NCBI GenBank assembly: GCA_037042185.1
Contig: JAXQJY010000029.1
Span: forward strand, 1,426,001 to 1,490,000
DNA length: 64,000 nucleotides
Source of the DNA: Sordariomycetes sp. S80-01Y
Taxonomy: Eukaryota > Ascomycota > Sordariomycetes
Reading direction: 5' to 3'
Shown: in pieces, positions 1-10,515 of the stretch
How positions within the stretch are numbered: position 1 is the stretch's first letter
Layout: every line of letters begins with the position of its first letter
Position numbers and translations under genes: made by a program
The notes under the pieces: model-generated
Seen by the model: only the letters and a program-made list of their open reading frames with translations
The model's database searches: none
What the model was told of the DNA's origin: nothing

Positions 1-938
1 CGGATGACACCCGCCGACGACGTGAGAACGAAGACCGCCGCGACCGTGAGATCTCCCAAATGAAGGAACGCGACCGTCAAGGACGGGGAGGGCGTTTCGA
101 CAACCCACGAGGGAGAGGGCGCGGACGGGGTGATCGTAGTTATGATAGGGGAGGTCGTGGCGGCGGCTTCCGAGGCCGGGACCGTTCTCGTTCACCTGAC
201 GATCGCTTCCAGCCGTCGCGTGACCAATATGGCCGGGATAGCTATGTGCCCAGGGGACGTGGACGAGGCCATGGCGGTGAGAGTGATCGCGGCAGAGAAA
301 TTGGGCGTGGTCGTGATCGCCGTCGATCCCCATCTTCAGCTGCATCATCACGGTCAAGCTCGCGCTCGCGCCGTCGCAGTGATTCACGAAGCAGTAGTCT
401 CTCTGGGCGAGGGCGCTACTCCCGTAAAAGATCACGATCAAAGTCACACAGCCGTGGCCGCGGAGGCAGAAGCGGCCGATACGGAAGGTCGCGTCGTTCG
501 CGCTCTGGGTCCTCCGACCGAAGGTCCCCAACACCCAAGAGAAGGAGATACTCCCCATCCTCCTCCCGAAGTCGCTCCCCGAGCCGGACCAGGCGCAGAC
601 GACGCTACTCAAGCTCCTCAAGATCATCGAGGAGTTACTCCAAATCTCGAAGCAATAGCCGAGACCGTAGCTCGTCACGGTCGAGGTCTCGCAGCCGCCG
701 CGCGGCTCGCCGGCGCAGCATCTCTTCAGAGCGCTCGGATAGCAGAGATAGACGAGATTCCAAGCGGACGAGGGAGAACAGTCGTGGACGCAGGAGGAAT
801 AGCTCTTCACCCTCAGCATCACCCTCACCCGCTCCCCGTGGCAAATCCGCTGACCCTTCGGAAGATGAACGTCCCTCAACAACCAAGAACGCTGAGCCTG
901 AGAGCGCCTCGGGCGATCGTGAGGTGGGTACAGACTGA
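1..938 (+). CDS. RS-rich nuclear protein, C-terminal part (5' end outside window)
   Basis: The reading frame is open from the window edge (first full codon at base 3) to a TGA at 936-938, so only the C-terminal ~311 residues are seen. They begin with a charged R/D/E stretch, continue through an RGG/RGRGRG segment, and then a long domain of alternating Arg-Ser and Ser-Arg with SRSRSRS runs, ending in an acidic Ser/Pro tail. Such RS domains mediate protein-protein contacts in spliceosomal SR and SR-related proteins and are phosphorylated by SRPK/CLK kinases. The order (charged linker, RGG, RS) resembles the tail of PWI-domain SRRM1-like proteins of moulds, but the PWI domain would lie upstream and cannot be checked here. 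An overlapping frame over 130-1053 is a composition shadow. The RS identity is sure; the SRRM1 assignment is inference. Confidence 0.75.
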   Translation, partial: DDTRRRRENEDRRDREISQMKERDRQGRGGRFDNPRGRGRGRGDRSYDRGGRGGGFRGRDRSRSPDDRFQPSRDQYGRDSYVPRGRGRGHGGESDRGREIGRGRDRRRSPSSAASSRSSSRSRRRSDSRSSSLSGRGRYSRKRSRSKSHSRGRGGRSGRYGRSRRSRSGSSDRRSPTPKRRRYSPSSSRSRSPSRTRRRRRYSSSSRSSRSYSKSRSNSRDRSSSRSRSRSRRAARRRSISSERSDSRDRRDSKRTRENSRGRRRNSSSPSASPSPAPRGKSADPSEDERPSTTKNAEPESASGDREVGTD

Positions 939-1614
939 GTGGAGGACACGCGTCGGGAAGGCCGCGCTGGCCACTACTACTGATCGCGGAGCAGACATAA
1001 GCTTGGGTGAATTGCGGGCGCCTGCGTGCACAAGGAGAAGCATTGCAGCATAAGGTTACTAGCGCTGGCCGGGACTGACTTTTGACAAAGACCGATATCC
1101 GCACAAGCTCGCTATCCTTATGCGTTGCATCTGGACGGCATGAAAATAGGAGGCGCATCCGGAAAAGGGGCACGGCGAATGGCGCATACTTGACTTCTAA
1201 AAGAACCAGAGGCTATACAATACAGATAGAGGATAATCAATACTCATCACCGAGCCTACGAAGCACCTGTTGCTGATTTTTGTAACCTGCTACCGTGCGC
1301 GCCTTGACTCTTTCCCCTAATTCCTTCACTACTGAGCCATTGCTCTAGACAGTACGAAGTACATAGCACTAAGGATAGCCTAGGTAGTACGGATATTTCC
1401 CATACGCATTAGTTAGCTAGCATCGTCCCCGGCAGTAGGGCGGCCCCACAGCGGAATGACTTTGCAACCCTGCGCGCCCAAACGCGCAACTTCCACCATC
1501 GAACCCCACGCATCCCAACATCGTCACTATCAACTCGAACTTGAAACATCGCAGACCTAACGCCCTTCCGTCGCACACATCCGAGATCGAAATCTTTTTG
1601 AATGCAGACTCGTC
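939..1614. other. intergenic, 3' region of RS gene and EAF6 promoter
   Basis: I see no gene in these 676 bases. Short open frames lack a convincing start or protein-like composition. A CCTAGGTAGTA motif lies near 1379-1389, one of several CCTAGGTA-type words in the window. Confidence 0.5.
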
Positions 1615-2285
1615 ATGGCTGGCGACGCACCTGCAGCGCAATCCGCACCCAACGATGCGACCAACAACGCCGCACCCCCTTCTGTAGCAGAGTACAAGAA
1701 GTCCCAGCAACGTGTTCGTGAACTCATAGAGAAGCGCAGGATGGTGGAACGAAAACTGGTAGGTCTTGATATCCTCGCTTCTCGGGAACGGTCTCGCTGA
1801 CGGCGCCCAGTCTCAAATCGAAGATGGCATCGCTGCCAAAGAAATCGCATACCTCGAGAGCACGCCCGGTGGGAATATAATCACAGGGTTCGACAATTAT
1901 ATGAAGGGCCAGAGCGGTGCTGCCGCGCAGAGGAGGAAGGTTGGGCCGATGGAGAACAACCGAGTGTTCTCGAAGAGCTCCATTTCGTATAAGCCTAACT
2001 CGGTACGTGCGTCCTAGGCCACGAGGTCATACCCCTTCTACCCGAGTACCTTATGTCAAGGAGGCGCACCTGCTGATCTGAATCGCGTGATAGGACGGTA
2101 CACCAGGTTCGACACCCGCTTCGCATGCTCCCACACCGGTCTCGGGCTCGTTCAAAGGGGACAACAGCGGCACAGGCACTCCGACAGGTGGCGGTAACAA
2201 GAAGAAGAAGAAGGAGGCCGAAGATAGTGAGGCGGATACGGCGGGCAACAAGAAGAGGGCCAACTTTGGCGCTTCCAGGAAATGA
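1615..2285 (+). CDS. EAF6: EAF6, NuA4 histone acetyltransferase subunit
   Basis: Three exons (1615-1758, 1811-2002, 2094-2285) joined in phase 0 give 175 residues. Donors are GTAGGT and GTACGT; acceptors are CAG and TAG. The first ~60 residues form a basic, heptad-like helix (VAEYKKSQQRVRELIEKRR), the usual coiled coil of Eaf6/hEAF6. It is followed by the family core with TGFDNYMKG and the RVFSKSSISYKPNS segment. The tail is Lys- and Gly-rich and ends in RANFGASRK. Eaf6 is a small shared subunit of NuA4 and NuA3 acetyltransferases in yeast and of MYST complexes generally, acting in the nucleus on histones H4/H2A or H3. It converges with the next gene on the opposite strand, leaving 177 bases between stops. 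The assignment rests on the conserved core, which I recognise with good confidence. Confidence 0.88.
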
Positions 2286-2462
2286 GGTTCTCACGGACGG
2301 ATGATAATGTAGTTGATGGGTTTGTTTTAACGTTGGCAGCGCAGGCGTTCAGGAAAGACTTTTCACGAAGAGTAGACCAAAATAATCGATTGATGTGATT
2401 TCAAGATCCGACGCGGAACAAGAGGAAGCACTGAGCATCGCCCACGTATACCATGTCTGCTA

Positions 2463-3635
2463 TTATGTTTCGCGCGAGTCTGATGGAGGGACTATGTACA
2501 GTTCAGAGTCCTCAAACATGTTGTCTGGATGAGGGCGGCATTTCAATGGCATCCACTGGTAATCATCAGGACGTTCGTACTCATCGTAATACTCCAGGAT
2601 GCTCCTGAAGCAAAGTCGCATATACCTCCGACGGACGCGGCTCTCCCAATACACAGTTGCGTACGCCAGGCTGCTTCTGATAGCTGGCCACTTGGTTTGC
2701 AGACTTCTTGCGGCATCTGCTGACAGTTCCGCGCGGATAGAGCGGAGACTGGTAACATGGCCTTTCTGTTGTACATCAACACCCTTTCCGCGCTTGACAA
2801 TAATCATGATATCCTGACTGTAAAGGCCTCGGCGCGAGTACCCGGTATATCGCCCCCAAAGGCTGAGAGACGGGCGGGAGCCTTGATTCGGCCGCCTCGA
2901 GCGGTCTTCTTGGGGGGCTAAAATGGCAGAAAAGGTCTTTGTGCCGGGAGTGAACCGTCGAATCTCCAGAGATGATTGAGGATTGGGCCCGTCTCGGCTC
3001 TTGAGTTGTGCCACCCAGAAGGCTCGGAGACCTGGTACTTCTACGGCGTTCTTGTAAAGAAGCTCCCCTCTTAATGAGATGATCCGCAGTTCTCTCCAAC
3101 CCTCCCCATGCTTGATTAAATTGGCTACTGCCAATGCCGAGAGACGATAGTGGTCGTCAATGGTCGAAGTGTCGAGGATAGTCAGGGTGTCCAGGCGCAG
3201 GCCTGGGAGGAGGTTCAAGTAGTGAACAAAGCTTCCCGGCAAGTCCATGCTGAAAAGATCTCTGTAGCGACCGCGTAGTACCAGACTGATCTCCGCGCGA
3301 ACACGCACATGCCGCAGCTCCGACAGATCTTCCCTCGGAATACTGGTCAGCTTGTTCATCATGGTGGCGATGTCGTGGAAGTTGAAGAGGACGTGACGCT
3401 TCCATCTGCCGCCAATTTCGAATCTGATGCGGCGACAGGTCCTCAGTAAGGCCAGGGAGTGAGGGTCAGGGGTAATGAGTACCTCGCCGCATATAACATT
3501 ATCCATCGCCGCGTATCCGTGGGAGAGCCTCGTAGACTGGAAGAGTTGCTCGTAGATCAGGTCGCGGATCTCCTGAGGAACTCGCCAGAGGTGGCAGACT
3601 GAAGGCGCTCTCTGGACTGCCATGGTCGAACCCAT
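2463..3635 (-). CDS. hypothetical 2EXR/F-box-like fungal protein
   Basis: A single uninterrupted frame of 390 codons starts at ATG 3635 and stops with TAA at 2465-2463. Near the N-terminus it carries WRVPQEIRDLIYEQLF, then ALLRTCRRIRFEI. This is the pattern of the large fungal 2EXR/F-box-like group (L-P-x-E-I-R-x-x-I-Y followed by a leucine- and arginine-rich helix). The middle has regular LRR-like hydrophobic spacing (residues ~105-190), and the C-terminal third is basic with no recognised motif. Members of this group are numerous and variable in moulds and nearly all are uncharacterised; some may serve as substrate adaptors of SCF ubiquitin ligases, but the sequence does not prove that. No signal peptide or membrane span is seen. 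It is convergent with EAF6 and borders the gene-poor stretch to its right. Confidence 0.7.
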   Translation of the reverse strand: MGSTMAVQRAPSVCHLWRVPQEIRDLIYEQLFQSTRLSHGYAAMDNVICGEVLITPDPHSLALLRTCRRIRFEIGGRWKRHVLFNFHDIATMMNKLTSIPREDLSELRHVRVRAEISLVLRGRYRDLFSMDLPGSFVHYLNLLPGLRLDTLTILDTSTIDDHYRLSALAVANLIKHGEGWRELRIISLRGELLYKNAVEVPGLRAFWVAQLKSRDGPNPQSSLEIRRFTPGTKTFSAILAPQEDRSRRPNQGSRPSLSLWGRYTGYSRRGLYSQDIMIIVKRGKGVDVQQKGHVTSLRSIRAELSADAARSLQTKWPAIRSSLAYATVYWESRVRRRYMRLCFRSILEYYDEYERPDDYQWMPLKCRPHPDNMFEDSELYIVPPSDSRET

Positions 3636-4479
3636 GACGGCTGAGGTGCTTTTTAGTTCTTTTCCGTGACGTTTCTAGAGGATGCTTCTCAATAGCTCGG
3701 AGAAGCTTAGACGTCGTTTGCTGTGGGTAAGGGATGAGCCATATGACCGAAGTGTTTCTCAGCATAGAGATACACACGGGCAAGGTGGAAAATATTTATT
3801 GAGTAACCATATCTGCTTTCACGCACATGAAAAGAGAAGTCTATGTAGCTTTAAAGCATCAGAAGTGGCCACATCTCAAGAGCTTATGACTTTCGTGTGA
3901 GGGTTCGCGCTCAACATGTGCTTGCCGAGTAAAGTTCTCAAGAGCACGATAGCGCGAGCTTACTTAAGAGCATTAGAAGCATAAGACCCAGATTATAAGA
4001 CTTAGGAGTGAGAGCTATGTAGATGATCTCGTATGAAGAGTTGGTCTACTCATGACTGCTTGAAGATCGTCCGATGCTGCACTCATGTATCACTTCACCA
4101 GGGCTCCGCCGCGATCTAGCGGCTCCTCCGTATCACAGACGACTGATCATGGAGTAAAATACCACATGATGGTATTTGAACTTCTGTATTCCTTCCTTAA
4201 TAGTTCATGAGCTTATTTTATATTATGAATCCCGACCGCACTCTGTCTGTTAAGGATGGTGTTCCAACTGTGCATCGTCACGCGGACTAAGTTAGTGATG
4301 GAAGTCCACACCTCCTACTTCTAAGAGGTATTCAGCGTCGAGAAGCTTTGTGATAACAGGACGGGAGCAGTACCAGAGCTGTACACCCGCAAGGATTGGC
4401 AGCCTTTGGTTCTCGAAAGCAACCTCTGACAAATGTTACTCCGAAGAGCTGACTATCTCCCGCAAGGAACTCGCTAAGA
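3636..4479. other. gene-poor stretch
   Basis: No gene recognised. The stretch is less GC-rich than the flanking genes and has stops in all frames. A short perfect inverted repeat (GCCGC around GATCTA, then GCGGC) lies near 4108-4123. It may be the decayed continuation of the adjacent mobile-element fossil, but I could not find terminal repeats. Confidence 0.4.
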
Positions 4480-5329
4480 TCACCACAAAGGCCTGTGGCG
4501 ACGTATAGTCACCAGCTCCGCGAAGGTATGAAATCTGAAGTCCAAAAGTACCATGAGAGATTCGAGTGTGGTTGGAGTTGCAAGGGGCAGCCAAAACACA
4601 CCAGACAGGAGGCAAGCTTTCTGCGAAGCTCCGTCGGCTACTATGGACATTTCAACTACGAATGCGATATCTTTGTATGCAATGTGCGACAAGCCGAAAA
4701 CTGTAAGGATATGATGATGGAGCATCGTTTTGGTCTCAGTTTCCTGGTAGGCCTGGTACGAATGTAACCCTAACCCTTGAATGTCAGCTTCGCGCTTTCC
4801 GCCTGGTGCAGCACCGCTACTAGCGCTCTCGTTTGGCTTGTACCAAGCGCTCAGCACTTGGCGCCATCCAGGATTGCATGGTCCTAACGAGCTACTTAGT
4901 GATGAAGTTCACATCGCCTTGTTTGTCGAGCTTTCTGATCGTTAGCTCAAGAATTGACCTATTAACGGTCTGGGTGATCCAGTCACGGATCGTGAGGTTG
5001 TGCCGAGCATTTTCCCTTATGAGGGACTCCTTCCTTCCGTATTCCTAGATTAGAATCTCGCAGAACAGTGCTCGACTGGTGACTGATATCTTGTCTTCGT
5101 CGTCGATGTCGAATCTCGTCCTTATAAGCCTCTCTAACTCGTCCCCATTCTTGGGAAGCTCAGGAGCTTTGAACGCATCGTCGGAGTGATCGGGTTGGGC
5201 TGGATCGATCCTTTCCCAGATACAACTACTGCGCGCGTGTTGGCGTAGAGTACTTATCCAGTCGGGCCAGTCGTGTGGTGCGTTTAGCTTGATGCTAGCG
5301 GTAAGGTTGTTGGGAGCGTTGCTCTCCAT
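4480..5329 (-). mobile_element. broken Ty1/copia-type LTR retrotransposon fossil (gag region)
   Basis: On the minus strand the segment next to 5329 encodes a short N-terminal gag-like stretch with the signature spacing of fungal copia elements: a start Met, a hydrophilic lead, then NAPHDWPDWISTLR and a WERIDP motif. Weaker gag-like similarity continues towards 4480. Only the 5' gag part is visible. No protease, integrase or reverse transcriptase domain, no long terminal repeats and no target-site duplication were found. It is clearly broken, with several breaks, and is best read as an old fragment. The left boundary is approximate. Family assignment is from motif memory only. Confidence 0.55.
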
Positions 5330-5843
5330 GGTTGCAGAGTTCGGAGAACTTTGGGCGGGCGGTTAGATAGCTCGGGAGAGCCTCTCCTTGGTTATAGCAA
5401 TTTGCGCAGTGGAGTTACAGGTTACCGAGAGAGTAAACGAATACCTCCCGGGCTCATAACTGACATTTAGGTGGGTATTGCACTGATTGAGGCAGAGGTG
5501 AGCTAGTCCACGCCACATCTCCAGCCACAATAGCTAACAGCTGCCTGCAACCGTTTAAGTTCACGACCGCGACGAAGCTTCACCGTGACTGCACTCGTCT
5601 TCTCCCTTCACTACCTATTCGCTACATTGCTTCAACGCTCCGCTTATCTGCCTGATTTTGGATTACGCACTGCGTCTCACATAATTGGCCTTGCTGCTTG
5701 TATATAAACGATACAAGCCCGGTCCATCCCTTGCGATTCACGACCTCCTTCTGCGCGACCTAACTCGCCTGAACTCTCACGCGACGTCGATATGCGGACA
5801 TCAGCATCAGTCAACTTCCCTTTGGTTTTTGGATACCTTTATA
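5330..5843. other. intergenic / promoter of next gene
   Basis: No gene recognised between the mobile-element fossil and the ATG at 5844. The last ~200 bases are rich in C and T (runs such as CTTCTCCCTTCACTACC), as is usual just upstream of fungal start codons. The frame of the next gene is open upstream to 5685 but contains no ATG there. Confidence 0.4.
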
Positions 5844-7322
5844 ATGACTCCTCGGCTCAAGGACTGCGAGATCCTGGTGCACGTTGACGCCCCTGCACTG
5901 ACGGCGCACGACGTGGCCTACCGTCAGCTCGCGCAAGCCTATCTTGGATTTCAGCCAAGTGAACCCACACATCTTCCACATCCTGACTTTCGCCGTGAAG
6001 GGTTAGGGTCAGAAGTCGCATCCGAAACTTCGGATCATTCCCCTCACTCACTGGTCGGACTAAGGGGCAAGCCTAAAGTTACAGCTCGCCCAGAGGAAAA
6101 CCGCGGCCCTTCTAGGGAAGAGAACCCTGACAAGCACTTCGTCGGCGAGCGAAACGATTCCCCTGTGGAATTCATAGGTCGCTCGTTTGATGGTCGTCTC
6201 GACGAGCAAGCAGCAGAGTTTGACTCACAAGACTTGAGTTTTGAAGGGGTCCTCGACAACAGGGACTCGCCACGTTTGAGGGTCGAGCATGATGGCGGCC
6301 AAATCGACGATCTTATAATTCCTTCTTCCCTCCCTGAGAATTCATCTTCCCAACAGTCATGGTCCCAGCCGCCCAGTGAAGTTGCGGATTCATACCCCAT
6401 GCCCCCCAAGATGTCCTACTCTTCTCCGAGCCGCATCTTACGACAATGGACAACACCCCAGTCGGCGATACCAGCCACCCCTGCCGTCACCATGGACGTT
6501 CTACCGTCTCAATTGGTAGCGCAAACCTTGGGTCGACGAGAGAGGAACCAGAAGGAAAGCTTCCCACTCTCTGGCCCGTCGAAGCATACCATCAATGCTC
6601 AAAACATCGTTCTCGCCACACCGCCGCTTCCCACCTCTGCGACGAAGAGAAACATGGCAGAGGGGTTTTCTGACTATGAATACGCTGAGATCACTCATAT
6701 CACAACAAGCGACCTTGATCAATCTCCTCGTCCATCACACGATCTCAGAGCCGAGTCAGCGCCTGTCGAGACGAAGAGGAGGAAGACCGCTCTCGGCAGT
6801 GCATCGCCGCCCCAGGGGTGGACACTTCTGAATCGCAGTGCCAGCGAAACTCTTGGGACGCCCCGGCGAGAGCTCTATCTCAATGTCAAAGAGCTCTGGG
6901 CTGGGCCCCCTCCGATAGGTGTCGACGATATCGAGCCAAGTAGCTTCGTCTCTGAAAAATTGGACAAGCTTGCAAGCCAACTGTCCTCTCGCTACCGACC
7001 ACAAGCCGCACGCGATGTAGAGCCCTTTGAGCGCGGGTACTGGCTCGTCGACAGCACCTCCTGGGACATTGAGACCCATATCGCTTTCTGGGAGTTCCTC
7101 ACGCCTTACTTGAAGAACGGACTCGCAGGCTGGGGTGTCTGGTGCAAGAGGGATGACACCCGTCGATGGATACGACTTTACTGCTGGGGCCACATCGTCA
7201 AACACACGTACTTGCTTCTCTACCTCGCAAGCGGACGTCAGATGAAGGTGACGGGGGCGGAATGGATGGATGGTGCCGGGGACATGGTCATAAGAGTGCC
7301 CCCGTTGGCGAAAGCTGTATGA
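5844..7322 (+). CDS. conserved fungal protein of unknown function
   Basis: One exon gives 492 residues. The ATG at 5844 is chosen because it is the first in frame and opens the conserved-looking MTPRLKDCEILVHVDAP. The N-terminal ~50 residues are well ordered. Residues ~50-330 are Ser/Pro-rich and probably disordered. The C-terminal ~130 residues form a compact tryptophan-rich domain (YWLVDSTSWDIETHIAFWEF, then GWGVWCKRDD, then WIRLYCWGHIVKHTYLLLYL) ending near WMDGAGDMVIRV. I remember this two-ended architecture from hypothetical proteins of many filamentous ascomycetes but know of no assigned biochemical role. It has no signal peptide and no catalytic motif that I recognise. A nuclear or regulatory role is only a guess from the disordered middle. 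Confidence 0.78.
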   Translation: MTPRLKDCEILVHVDAPALTAHDVAYRQLAQAYLGFQPSEPTHLPHPDFRREGLGSEVASETSDHSPHSLVGLRGKPKVTARPEENRGPSREENPDKHFVGERNDSPVEFIGRSFDGRLDEQAAEFDSQDLSFEGVLDNRDSPRLRVEHDGGQIDDLIIPSSLPENSSSQQSWSQPPSEVADSYPMPPKMSYSSPSRILRQWTTPQSAIPATPAVTMDVLPSQLVAQTLGRRERNQKESFPLSGPSKHTINAQNIVLATPPLPTSATKRNMAEGFSDYEYAEITHITTSDLDQSPRPSHDLRAESAPVETKRRKTALGSASPPQGWTLLNRSASETLGTPRRELYLNVKELWAGPPPIGVDDIEPSSFVSEKLDKLASQLSSRYRPQAARDVEPFERGYWLVDSTSWDIETHIAFWEFLTPYLKNGLAGWGVWCKRDDTRRWIRLYCWGHIVKHTYLLLYLASGRQMKVTGAEWMDGAGDMVIRVPPLAKAV

Positions 7323-8024
7323 GAGACGCTGCCGAGCATGTATTACCATCATTACGGCTATCGATAAAATTTACACAGATCGGAGGGAGTGATGTACACT
7401 TTAAGTCTACCGTGTGTTCCACAGAACCAACGTACCGATATCTATACATAATGCAGGCGCGCTTGACATTTGACGCTAGAATCTACGCAATTATTGCTGT
7501 TATTGTCAACACTTCTCAAAAGGAAGAAAGAGAAGAATAATCTGGCCGAAGTTCAGCAGGGCTCTTGTTAGTCCTACACGATGCCACAGGCACTGAAGGT
7601 CTGGAACAGTTGGAGAAGGCAGGCTGTTGAATTTTATGCACTACTTTTACGAGTAGCCTTGGGTGAAGCAAAGGGTCGAAAATAGATATTAATAAAGAGG
7701 AGATTGGGACACCCGGCCTGCAGTGGTTGTAATGCCCTTGAAGGACTCCCTATCCGGATACTCTCGCTATTAAGGAGGTGATTGGGTCAAGAAAACAGGC
7801 ATTGGTATTGATATGATACAACAAAACACATAACCGTGCGAACAAGCCGAGAAAAGCAAATTCACAACCAGTTGTGAACCACAGTTCAGTGGCACCGACC
7901 CCCCTTTAACCCAGCCCGAACCATACCCGTGAAGCCCAGAACAAATATACACGACGATTCTGCTAAGAACAAAGTAAATCCGCAGGCGGGCAAATCGACT
8001 TCTAGCCATAGCACATTCACACAA
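7323..8024. other. intergenic between two stop codons
   Basis: This lies between the convergent 3' ends of the conserved protein and the HMG-box gene. I see no gene; it presumably holds both 3' UTRs. No tRNA-like B box was found. Confidence 0.45.
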
Positions 8025-9021
8025 TTACTGTCCAATCTCGGTTTCAAGCTCGGCGGCTACCTTCTTCTTACTTTGGCGGATCTTGAGCTTGGCCATCTGT
8101 CGGATGACGTCCAGCTGAGTCTTGTGGTCCTCCATCTGTTTTGCGTAATCCGGGGCGTATCGAGCCTTCTCGCTGTCGCTCAGGCTCTTCCACTGAGCTG
8201 CGCTGTCCGAAAGTGTCTTGCCACTGGCGCCGCGGACGTTCTCAATGACGAAGTTGTTGAAAGGGGACGCTGGCTTCTTGGGCATGCGCTCATCTTCGAT
8301 CTTGGGTAGTGACTTCTTGGTGAGACGGTGGAGGTGGTTGCGGGCAAGGTTCGCCAGGAATATGTCCTCGACAGGGATACCTGCTTGCCAAGCGGCATGC
8401 TCCTTTTGGTTCTCCTGGTGTAAGGCTTCGCCGCGGCGAGCGTAGTCCTGCGGAAACGTTAACATATCATTATGCGAGTTGAAGGGGCGTCTGAAGGGGT
8501 TCGCGCCGGATACTTACCTGCTTCTCCGATTCGGACAAATTGGCAAAGCCCCGAGCAACTTCGTCCATCTTGAAGTTAGACACGCCCATTGTCTTCTCCT
8601 TGATGTACATGTTGTAAGCCGAAGGCTTCCTGGTCGCGGGCTCCTCCTTCACCAATGCCGTCTTCTTCAGTTCCTTGATCTTCTTCCTCTGCGCTTCCTC
8701 TGGCGTTAAGACCTTCGCGACCTTCTTCTTGGGCTTCTTGGCTACCACCTTCTTCTTAGGTTTCTTGGCAGGCTTCTTCTTCTTCGCCGCGGCCTTTGGC
8801 TTCTTGGCCTTTGTGGCGGCAGGTTTCTTAGGACGTCCAGGGCTGGCTTTGGTGGTGCTCGCGCTGGCTTTGACCGCCATGAAGCTCCATCTCGAGCTCG
8901 TGAAGCTGCGCACAGCGAGGGGACGAGCGATGAAAGCTGAGGCAGCCGTCGGACCGGTGGTGAGGGTACGGCTGGCACCCACGACGCGGCGGGCGGCAGC
9001 CCTGCCGACCGATGTCAACAT
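8025..9021 (-). CDS. mitochondrial HMG-box DNA-packaging protein (two HMG boxes)
   Basis: Two exons (9021-8518 and 8447-8025), joined in phase 0 across a 70-base intron with GTAAGT/CAG ends, give 308 residues. The ATG at 9021 opens a basic, Ser/Arg/Ala-rich N-terminus without acidic residues (MLTSVGRAAARRVVGASRTL), a classic mitochondrial presequence. Residues ~62-115 are an AT-hook-like GRPKKP followed by a long Lys/Ala/Pro tract resembling histone H1 tails. HMG box A spans ~131-190 (RKPSAYNMYI onward) and box B ~224-290 (KKPASPFNNFV onward). This matches Abf2/TFAM-type proteins, which compact mitochondrial DNA into nucleoids. The presequence makes mitochondrial location likely. It is transcribed divergently from PRE4 across a 563-base shared promoter. 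Confidence 0.82.
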
Positions 9022-9584
9022 TGCGGACGATAGCGCGTCTGGCACACAATTGAGTTCTGCGACACAGAAATTTCGGGAAGTATACAATTTGAGCTCGACA
9101 AAAGGCTGAGTGGGGAGGTTCGGAGGCGTTCAGAGTCTGTTGCCCTTGCTAGAGGGACGACGATGTTGACGAAATGACGGTGGTCGCATGCGTCGCAGAC
9201 CAGGGACGGTTGCTCCAGGGGAGCTCTGAGGTAAAGGGTACCTTTATGCACGGCAAATTTCTGTAGCTGCAGCTAGTACCGGAGACTTGAAGGAGCTGTA
9301 GCTGAGCTTTGCGGCCAATCATTTGGTGATGTCAGCTTATGTAAGGGTCTACCTCGCAGGCTGCCGGAGGACGCGCGATGTTGGACGATGAACCAGCACT
9401 GGCAGCTCCCAGTCCACCTCCAACGGCTTCATCACCCCGCTATCTTCCAACCTCAACCTTGCCATCCTGCACTACCATCGGTTTTCGCTGGAGCTTCGAC
9501 TATCAACCGGATTGGCAGAAGAAGAAGGCCAAAGCTAAACACAGCAATCGAAGGCAGCGGCACCAACTGCCCCTCCGTAGCATC
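9022..9584. promoter_or_regulatory. shared divergent promoter of the HMG gene and PRE4
   Basis: This 563-base spacer separates the two start codons. A CCAAT box in good context (GGCCAATCAT) lies at 9315-9319. No other gene is supported here. Confidence 0.4.
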
Positions 9585-10515
9585 ATGGATCACCGCCCGA
9601 TGGCCTGGGGACGTGTGAGTCTGCCCTCTTTGAGCTTTGCAAAGCTCTCGAATTTGGACGGCAACACTGACGACCTTGTTTTCAGCCCCGCGACGATGTC
9701 TACGGTGCCTACGATCACTCTTACATGCAGCCAAACGGCGGCGCCAACCAGCACACCCAGCAACCCTTGGTGACGGGAACATCAGTGATAGCCCTGAAGT
9801 ACAAAGAGGGTGTTGTAATCGCAGCCGACAACCTAGGTCCGCCTCCCACTTCCTAAACTTCCAGGTCATCAGCGTCTGACATTTTCCAGGCTCCTACGGC
9901 TCCATGGCCCGCTTCACCGACGTCAAGCGCCTCCGCCCATTCGCCAACTCCTCCGTCATCGGGTTCTCTGGCGACATCTCCGACATGCAATACCTCTCCC
10001 GCCACCTCACTGACCTCTCCCTCACCGAAGCCTATTCCGACCCCTCATCCCTCGACGACGACGCTACCCCGCGCTTGAATGCGTCCAACCTACACACCTA
10101 CCTGACAAAGCTCCTGTACAAGCGCCGCTCCAAGTTCGACCCTCTCTGGAACGCATTGCTCGTGGCTGGGTTCGACGACGACGGCAAGCCCTTCCTCGCC
10201 GCCTCCGACCTTCTCGGATCTTCATTCTCGGCGCCGAGTTTGAGCACGGGTATCGGTAGCATGCTTGCTCAGCCCATCATGAGGAAATACGCCCCTGATG
10301 ACGAGGCAGCTAGCAAGCTGAGCAGGGATGAGGCGGTCAAGGTGATCGAAGAGTGTATGAAGGTGCTGTTCTACAGGGACGCCAGGAGTTTGGACACGTA
10401 CTCGATTGCGGTGGTCACAAAGGACGGGGTTGAGTTGAAGGAGGATGAGAAGCTGCAGAACATGAGCTGGGCCTTTGCCGACAGGATTAAGGGCTATGGT
10501 GTTCAGGACGTTTAG
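9585..10515 (+). CDS. PRE4: 20S proteasome subunit beta-7 (PRE4)
   Basis: Three exons (9585-9614, 9686-9836, 9890-10515) give 268 residues. The joins are consistent in frame: a 10-codon first exon, then DNL joined to GSYGS across a 53-base intron. The mature N-terminus is recognisable as TQQPLVTGTSV, followed by KYKEGVVIAADNL, GFSGDISDMQYL, YKRRSKFDPLWNALLVAGF, VLFYRDARS and a C-terminal IKGYGVQDV, all close to yeast Pre4/human PSMB4. About 35 residues of propeptide precede it. Beta-7 is a structural, non-proteolytic subunit of the inner beta ring of the 20S core in nucleus and cytosol. The second intron has the unusual donor GTCCGC. The gene converges with GFA1 and lies ~5 kb from RPT4, another proteasome gene. 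Confidence 0.93.

Noticed and set aside
130-1053. 307-codon frame overlapping the RS-domain gene
   Set aside because: Frame shadow of the CGN/AGN-rich RS coding sequence; the RS frame runs from the window edge and has clear protein character.
4766-4778. CCCTAACCC telomere-like word
   Set aside because: Only about one and a half repeat units, inside a degenerate region; not an array.
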